From assembly GCA_964387935.1 (NCBI GenBank), contig CAYLZN010000002.1, forward strand, positions 7,452 to 71,451: 64,000 nt of DNA, written 5' to 3'. Every line of letters starts with the position of its first letter. Within the stretch, counting starts at the first letter, position 1. Of the stretch, positions 59,635 to 64,000 are shown one piece after another. The notes under the pieces were generated by a model, which worked only from the letters and a program-made list of their open reading frames with translations, did no database searches and was not told the origin of the DNA. A program made the position numbers and the translations under genes. Source of the stretch: CAYLZN01 sp964387935 (GTDB lineage: Bacteria > Acidobacteriota > Vicinamibacteria > Vicinamibacterales > JAFNAJ01).

Positions 59635-60015
59635 ATGCGGCTGCAGTTTCGCGCGACACTGAAGAAGAACGGGCAGCCGTTCGTGATCGAACAGCAACTG
59701 TGTGGCGACGTCGAGGACGGCCGGTTCGCCACCCTGGACCTCCTCTGCACGGGATTCCGGCCGACCGCTGCCGCGACGCCACAGGGCGCCACGCACGTCT
59801 TCGACGCGGGCGACCTGGTGGAAGAGGGCCTGCCCGCGCTGCCGAAGCTGCTCGAGGAGTTCCGCGAGAACGGCGGCAAGATCTGGCTCTGCGGGGCGTG
59901 CACGAAGCCGCGGGGCATCACCGACGAGCACACCGTCCCCGGGGCGACCATCGTCGGTGCCGCGACGATCGTTGAGGCCATCGCCAACGGCGCGACGCCA
60001 ATCGCGTTCGCTTGA
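59635..60015 (+). CDS. DsrE-like domain with NTF2-like N-terminal remnant
   Basis: The open part from ATG 59635 is 126 residues; the same frame is open from 59506 (DKTDVELVDRRVERVVDRM) without a start codon. The first half (NGQPFVIEQQLCGDVEDGRFATLDLLCTGFRP) has the strand pattern of an NTF2-like protein end. The second half is the C-terminal half of a DsrE/F domain: LVEEGLPALPKLLEEFRENGGKIWLCGACTKPRGI with the family Cys pair in LCGAC, then IVGAATIVEAI. The DsrE N-terminal strands are missing. Likely a degraded two-domain protein; it may still be made as a short product. Confidence 0.55.
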   Translation: MRLQFRATLKKNGQPFVIEQQLCGDVEDGRFATLDLLCTGFRPTAAATPQGATHVFDAGDLVEEGLPALPKLLEEFRENGGKIWLCGACTKPRGITDEHTVPGATIVGAATIVEAIANGATPIAFA

Positions 60016-60031
60016 GTGCAATACGGCCCGC

Positions 60032-60394
60032 TCAACGGGCCAGCGGCACGACCCTGGATCCGAGGAGGGCACGGTCCCGCGTGACGAGCGGCACATGGTG
60101 CACGACGCTGGTGGCGGCGATCAGTTCATCGGCCGGGTCACCCTTGACGTCGAGGCGCGTGCTCATCCTCGCGATCTCGCGCGTGATGGGCCACACCTGA
60201 ATCCGGGACAGCACGCGGACCACCTCCGGGTCGTCGAGGTCCATCGCGATCCGGCCCAACTGTGCCAGGTTGGCGATCTCCCACAGGACGATGGCCGAAA
60301 TGCTCCAGCGGTCGCTGCTCAGCAGCCGCGTTTCGTGCGGTCGCAGGGCGCCCGCCACCGCGTGCAGCAGCAGGTGCGTGTAAAGATTCAGCAT
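60032..60394 (-). CDS. VapC-type PIN toxin with first catalytic Asp replaced by Tyr
   Basis: 120 residues, ATG 60394. The PIN fold is otherwise complete: Glu39 in IVLWEIANLAQLG, Asp86/Asp89 in KGDPADELIAATSVV, and Asp107 in LVTRDRALL. The first strand reads MLNLYTHLLLHA where the family has LDTH; codon 5 is TAC instead of the expected GAC. Loss of this metal ligand should abolish RNase activity. The same base change (60382) also removes the antitoxin stop codon in the overlapping frame. Confidence 0.85.
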   Translation of the reverse strand: MLNLYTHLLLHAVAGALRPHETRLLSSDRWSISAIVLWEIANLAQLGRIAMDLDDPEVVRVLSRIQVWPITREIARMSTRLDVKGDPADELIAATSVVHHVPLVTRDRALLGSRVVPLAR

Positions 60395-60599
60395 GCCAGT
60401 CGAGCCCCGTCGACAGGATCTTGCCCTTGATCTCCAGCTTCCCCTTCAACGACCCGATGAGGCTTGCCGACTCCGCGGCGATGGGAATCAGCTTGGCGAC
60501 CGGCCGGCCACGCTTCGTGATGATGAGGCCGTCGGCATCGACCTGGTCGAGGAGGGCCAGGCAGTGCTCCTTGAACTTGGCGGCCGCAATCTGCTTCAT
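60138..60599 (-). CDS. Phd-type antitoxin, read through into the toxin gene
   Basis: From ATG 60599 the protein reads MKQIAAAKFKEHCLALLDQVDADGLIITKRGRPVAKLIP in pieces, a Phd/YefM antitoxin, then LKGKLEIKGKILSTGLDWHAES, the normal end of this antitoxin group. The next codon is TTA where TGA is expected, so the frame continues for about 80 codons out of frame through the toxin gene to 60138, giving 153 residues instead of about 72. The extension is not a real domain. Palindromic AAGTG/CACTT at 60626-60637 and TATCAT at the minus strand may be its operator and -10. Confidence 0.75.
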   Translation of the reverse strand: MKQIAAAKFKEHCLALLDQVDADGLIITKRGRPVAKLIPIAAESASLIGSLKGKLEIKGKILSTGLDWHAESLHAPAAARGGGRPATARNAAAEQRPLEHFGHRPVGDRQPGTVGPDRDGPRRPGGGPRAVPDSGVAHHARDREDEHAPRRQG

Positions 60600-60769
60600 G
60601 GTCTCATGATACGACTGGTCATCTGAAGTGTCCACTTGTAACCGGAAGGGACCGTCACGGGCCGCCGTTTGACGCCGGCCCCGTCCGCGCATAGACTCCG
60701 CGCCATCCGACAGCCTGGTTGTGCCCATCCGCCCGCGCGAGCGCTGCACGTGTCGCGCAAGGAGCCCCC

Positions 60770-61429
60770 ATGAGACTCGTGTCCCCCGCCTGCCTGCTGA
60801 CCGCCCTCGTCTTCGCCGCCCCGGTCTCCGCCCAGGACCCGCTCAAGGTCGCACCCACGCAGTACAAGCTCGAGGCCGAGAACGAGCGGGTCCGCGTGCT
60901 GCGCGCGACGGTCGCGCCCGGCGCCACGACCGCGATGCACGTGCACCCGGCGCACGTCGGGGTCGCGCTCACGGCGGGCAGCCTGCGCCTGGCGCTCGGC
61001 GACGGCAAGACCCAGGACATCGACGTGAAGGCCGACGAGGTGATCCTGGTCCCTGCGGGCGCCCATACCACGACCAACCGCGGCAAGGCGCCCGTCGAGG
61101 TGATCGTCATCGAGATGAAGGGCGCACCCGGGACGGCCACCATCCCGGCGGCGCGTCCCGGCATGAAGATGACGCGCGTGCTGCAGGACGCCCGCGTCGA
61201 AGCCTATCGTGTGTCGGCGGATGCGTCGTTCCACGAGGCGGCCGGCAGCACGCACCCCTACGATCAGGTGGTCGTGCCGCTCGGCGCTGGCGACATCGCA
61301 CTCACCATGGACGGCAAGACGACGTCCTCCTGGAAGCGAGGGGACGTGCGTCTGATCGGGCGCGGCGTCGCCCACGAGGCGAAGGCCGGCAAGATACCGG
61401 GCGACATGATCATCGTTTCGATCAAGTAG
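60770..61429 (+). CDS. Secreted bicupin
   Basis: 219 residues from ATG 60770, with AAGGAG upstream. A signal peptide (LLTALVFAAPVSA) is followed by two cupin halves: VAPGATTAMHVHPAHVGVAL with VLVPAGAHTTTN-like strands in the first, and ASFHEAAGSTHPYDQVVVPL in the second. Metal-binding His are present in the first (HVHPAH). Small periplasmic cupins bind a metal and a small ligand; the function is not predictable. It stands alone. Confidence 0.85.
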   Translation: MRLVSPACLLTALVFAAPVSAQDPLKVAPTQYKLEAENERVRVLRATVAPGATTAMHVHPAHVGVALTAGSLRLALGDGKTQDIDVKADEVILVPAGAHTTTNRGKAPVEVIVIEMKGAPGTATIPAARPGMKMTRVLQDARVEAYRVSADASFHEAAGSTHPYDQVVVPLGAGDIALTMDGKTTSSWKRGDVRLIGRGVAHEAKAGKIPGDMIIVSIK

Positions 61430-61458
61430 CCGGCGCACACCTGCCGGAACACTTGGCC

Positions 61459-62860
61459 TCAATCCGACAATCGGCTTGCGGCCTGCGGCGCACGGCGCGC
61501 GGCCAGTATCCGGCGCGAGTCTTCAAGCGCGACGATGTCCGGGTAACGCGCGGCGACATCGGTCCGCTCGCCGATATCCGTGTCGAGGTTGTAGAGTTCG
61601 ATGGGGCCGTCTGGACGCTCGTGCGCGCCGACGCGTACGCCTTTCCACGACCCCATCCGCACCACCTGCAGGCCCTTCGCCAGTCCGTGGTATTCCCAGT
61701 AGAGGAAGTCGTGCAGGTGCTGGCCCTCGCGCCCCAGCAGCGTGGGCACGATCGAGAGACCGTCCAGCCCACCCGGCGCTGGTCGGCCCGTGAGCTCGGC
61801 GACCGTCGGCAGAAGATCCCAGAACGCTCCGACGTGCGCGGACGTCGCGCCAGCCGCGACACGCCCCGGCCAGCGCGCGATGAACGGCACACGGATGCCG
61901 CCCTCGTAGACGGATCCCTTGAGTCCGCGCAGGGGCCCGACGCTGTTGAAGTACGCGGCGTCCACGCCGCCCGTGTACGTCGCCCCGTTGTCCGACGAGA
62001 ACATCACGATCGTCTGCTGATCCAGGCCCAGCTCACGCAGCAGCGACAGCAGGCGGCTGACGTGCTCGTCGAGCCGCGTGATCATCGCGGCATACGCGGC
62101 GCGCGGCTTCGGATGTGGCAGGTACCCCGCGTCACCCAGGTAGGGCCGGTCGTCGAAGCGACCCGCGTACTCAGCAAGCGAATCGTCCGGCACCTGAAGC
62201 GCCAGGTGCGGGATCGGCGGCGCGAAGTACAGGAAGAACGGCCGCTCGCGGTGCTCGCGCACGAACTGCAGCGCCTGGTCGAGCATGACGTCCGGCGCAT
62301 AGTCGAGACCTGAGAAGCCGGCGTACGAGGCCGGGTTCGACGGGTCGCCCGCGAGCGTCTGGTGCGGTGAGGTAGCCGAAGAAGAAGTCGAATCCCTGAT
62401 CGTTGGGCAGCCCAGTTGTCCCGGGGCCGCCGAGCCCCCACTTGCCGACGAGCGCCGTCCGGTAGCCCGCCTGCTGGAGGAACCGGCCCACGGTGAGCGT
62501 GCCGGGCTTCAGCGGAAGCTGGCCTCGCTCGTCGTCGTCTCGCCATCCGCCGAATTCCTTGTTGTCGCGCACGTATCCGTGGCCCGTGTGCAGGCCGGTG
62601 AGGAATGCCGCGCGCGACGGCGCGCACACCGGGCTTCCCGAGTAGAACTGCGTGAACCGCATGCCTTCGGCAGCCATCCGGTCGATGTGGGGCGTCGAGA
62701 TCCTGGTTTGCCCGTACGCGCCGACCTCGCCGTAGCCAAGGTCGTCGGCCAGGATGAAGATGATGTTGGGGGGGCGGTCGGCAGCACGTGCTTGGCCGCA
62801 CGAGGCGACGAGCGCGACGACGGCGACGACGGCGGTGAACCCGAGGGCGAGTCTCTTCAT
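61459..62860 (-). CDS. Arylsulfatase A-like sulfatase, one frameshift
   Basis: From ATG 62860 a signal or lipoprotein-like N-terminus (VVAVVALVASCGQARA) leads to NIIFILADDLGYGEVGAYGQ and CAPSRAAFLTG, with the formylglycine Cys in CxPSR, needing maturation by FGE. GKWGLGG and GFDFFFGYL follow. Near 62370 the frame changes; the second part (LAGDPSNPASYAG, FFLYFAPPIPHLALQVP, FSSDNGATYTGG, LKGSVYEGGIRVPFIARWPG) continues to the end. Both halves are well conserved, so a single indel, recent or a sequencing error, explains it. Substrate would be a sulfated glycan or sterol sulfate. Confidence 0.85.
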
Positions 62861-62895
62861 CGAGAGGATCCTACCCCCGATCTCATCCTGATCCG

Positions 62896-63153
62896 TCAGA
62901 CACGATGAGGCACAGGGCACAAGGCACAAGGCTTCGTGTCCTTCCCGCTGTCATCCGCCAGAGACAGCTCGCTCTCGACCCGAGGCTCGCGCGGAAACGC
63001 ACGCAGGCCGATTGCGTCAATCCATGTCCGTCGTTGTGGCATGGAGCTTGCGGCGACGATCGACAGAGCGAGCGGCGGACCTGGTCCCGCGGGCCAGTAC
63101 TCGACGCCGCGCGGCGGTTCACGGATGTTCCGTGACGCCGGCCTGCGCGTCAA
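62896..63153 (-). other. Possible relic upstream of sulfatase; otherwise empty region
   Basis: Between the sulfatase start (62860) and 63177 no complete gene is visible. A minus-strand frame reads VEYWPAGPGPPLALSIVAASS then TWIDAIGLRAFPREPRVESEL and stops at 62896; composition is protein-like but I do not recognise it. The tail includes a short GGCACAAGGCACAAGGC tandem (62919-62935). It may be the end of a deleted gene. Confidence 0.25.
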
Positions 63154-63176
63154 GGACTCCGTATCATTGGAGCCTC

Positions 63177-63524
63177 ATGGTCGTGCGCCTTCCTTTCGAC
63201 GCGGTCACCCTCGAACTGGAGCGCGTGCTGGCAGGGCTCCGATTTGCGCCTGCGCGGGCCGCGACGTGCGCGCGCCTGTTTGCGGAGGCCAGCCTCGACG
63301 GCATCGCTTCGCACGGCCTGAACCGCTTCCCGAGGTTCGTCGGGCAGGTACGGGGCGGTCTCGTGCTCGTCGATGCCGAACCGCGCAAGGTCGCGTCGTT
63401 CGGCCTGTCGCAGGTCTTCCTCGCGTTCGACGTCGCCCGACGCAGCGGCTCGCACGCGGACTTCGTGGTCGCCACGCGTGCCGAGAACCTGCGCCTCGGT
63501 GTGCCGGTGGATGCCGCGAGGTGA
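63177..63524 (+). pseudogene. Malate/L-lactate dehydrogenase family (Ldh_2), internally deleted
   Basis: 115 residues from ATG 63177. The first 75 match the N-terminus of Ldh_2/YlbC-type NAD(P)-dependent oxidoreductases (LERVLAGLRFAPARAATCARLFAEASLDGIASHGLNRFPRFVGQVRGG, in pieces, with the catalytic SHG). After AEPRKVASFG the sequence jumps to LSQVFLAFDVA, which is the near-C-terminal GxSQVFIAxD segment, and then to RAENLRLGVPVDAA, the final segment. About 230 residues, including the cofactor site, are gone. The reading frame was kept by chance. Confidence 0.65.
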
Positions 63525-63607
63525 CGGTTCGCGACCCAGACAACGATTCAGCCCGTCAGGCCGCTGGTCGCCCGCCGATCGCCGCCCGCCGTTCTGTCCG
63601 ATCAAGG

Positions 63608-64000
63608 CTACGGGGCCACGACCCGCAGCTTGGGGAAGTACGTGCGGTACCGCCGGGCGTCGCGCGTCAGGAGCGTGTAGCCGGCGACTGCGGCGTGCGC
63701 GCCAATGTAGAAGTCCGGGAGCGGATGCCGCCTGGCACCGCCCCGGCGCCGGTAGGTCGCGAACGCGCGCGCGGCGAGGAACGCCGCCTCCCAGGGAAGC
63801 GCCTCACGGCTGAAGTACTCGGTGGGCACGGCCGCGTCGAGGTCCTCGATTCGGTTGAAACCCAGTGACACCTCGGCGTAGATCAGGGGATTGATGACCA
63901 GCCGCGAGCGCTCGGCCTCGTGGGCGATCATCGTCGCCGACCAGTCGAACCAGTCGGGATCCTCGGTGACGAGGTCGAGGAGCACATTGCTGTCGACCAG
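63608..64000 (-). CDS. PIN-domain toxin, N-terminus cut by window edge
   Basis: The frame runs in from the right edge as LVDSNVLLDLVTEDPDWFDWSATMI, giving the first catalytic Asp, then VINPLIYAEVSLGF with the Glu, LPDFYIGAHAAVAG and LLTRDARRY with the later Asp residues. It is complete apart from the first one or two codons. This is a VapC-like PIN protein of the VDSNVLLD group. The antitoxin is probably just outside the window. Confidence 0.88.
   Translation of the reverse strand: MVDSNVLLDLVTEDPDWFDWSATMIAHEAERSRLVINPLIYAEVSLGFNRIEDLDAAVPTEYFSREALPWEAAFLAARAFATYRRRGGARRHPLPDFYIGAHAAVAGYTLLTRDARRYRTYFPKLRVVAP

Noticed and set aside
62919..62935. Short GGCACAAGGCACAAGGC tandem considered as a mobile-element end
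   Set aside because: Too short, and no matching inverted copy nearby.
1..64000. Search by eye for tRNA, rRNA, integrase, transposase and phage genes
   Set aside because: Nothing convincing on either strand; the relics look like deletion products rather than insertion-sequence debris.

Overview
The window is a very GC-rich bacterial contig, most likely from an Acidobacteriota of the Vicinamibacteria type. The basis is the mixture of Ser/Thr kinases fused to PD40 (TolB-like) beta-propellers, a large TonB-dependent receptor with an N-terminal carboxypeptidase-regulatory-like domain, a WS/DGAT acyltransferase, secreted GH127, sulfatase and lipase genes, and many toxin-antitoxin (TA) modules. This placement is inference; there is no rRNA or other marker gene. 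A 10-N assembly gap lies at 21516-21525, so this is a draft or metagenome assembly. I see no tRNA, rRNA, CRISPR array, transposase or phage gene.

Layout. 1-6.3 kb: a CocE-type hydrolase fragment, a decayed PD40 kinase, a broken DUF6036/RHH pair and an intact PD40 kinase. 6.3-13.7 kb: a methyltransferase and secreted enzymes (lipase, papain-fold-like protein, LamG-GH127). 13.8-21.1 kb: VapBC, a second intact PD40 kinase, HigA with a HigB stub, a lipase, a broken PIN/RHH pair, and WS/DGAT with a small helical protein. 21.1-27.1 kb (minus): an FbpABC/AfuABC-type importer (binding protein, fused double permease, ATPase) overlapping an inositol-monophosphatase-family gene, with a NagB-like gene and a ROK stub upstream. 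27.1-36.4 kb (plus): an operon with a mannosylglycerate-hydrolase-like glycosidase, an RbsB-like lipoprotein, an IolG-like dehydrogenase, an unusual binding-protein/permease fusion, a second permease and a GH38 alpha-mannosidase. 36.4-45.2 kb: VapBC, a secreted unknown, an MsmX-type ATPase, the TonB receptor, a second Gfo/Idh/MocA gene and a transaldolase-like gene. 45.2-53.2 kb: an RbsBAC-type transporter with an IolE-like gene (minus) facing iolB-iolD (plus). 53.2-64 kb: an alpha/beta hydrolase, an M19-like protein, an AbiE-like pair, an NTF2-like protein, an M20 peptidase, two further PIN systems, a bicupin, a frameshifted sulfatase, an Ldh_2 relic and a partial PIN gene.

How it may fit together. 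Between 21 and 53 kb nearly everything serves uptake and breakdown of polyols and mannosides: three ABC importers, two alpha-mannoside hydrolases, and myo-inositol steps (IolG-like, IolE-like, IolD, IolB). The kinase and aldolase steps of the iol pathway (IolC, IolJ) and IolA are not in view, while a transaldolase-like gene is.

Two themes cut across the window. One is gene decay: about a dozen genes survive only as end fragments or with internal deletions. The other is the density of TA modules, nine in 64 kb. In one of them a single base (60382) explains both the loss of the toxin's first catalytic Asp and the loss of the antitoxin's stop codon. Several genes also carry a -10-like hexamer only 8-14 nt before the start codon, implying very short leaders.
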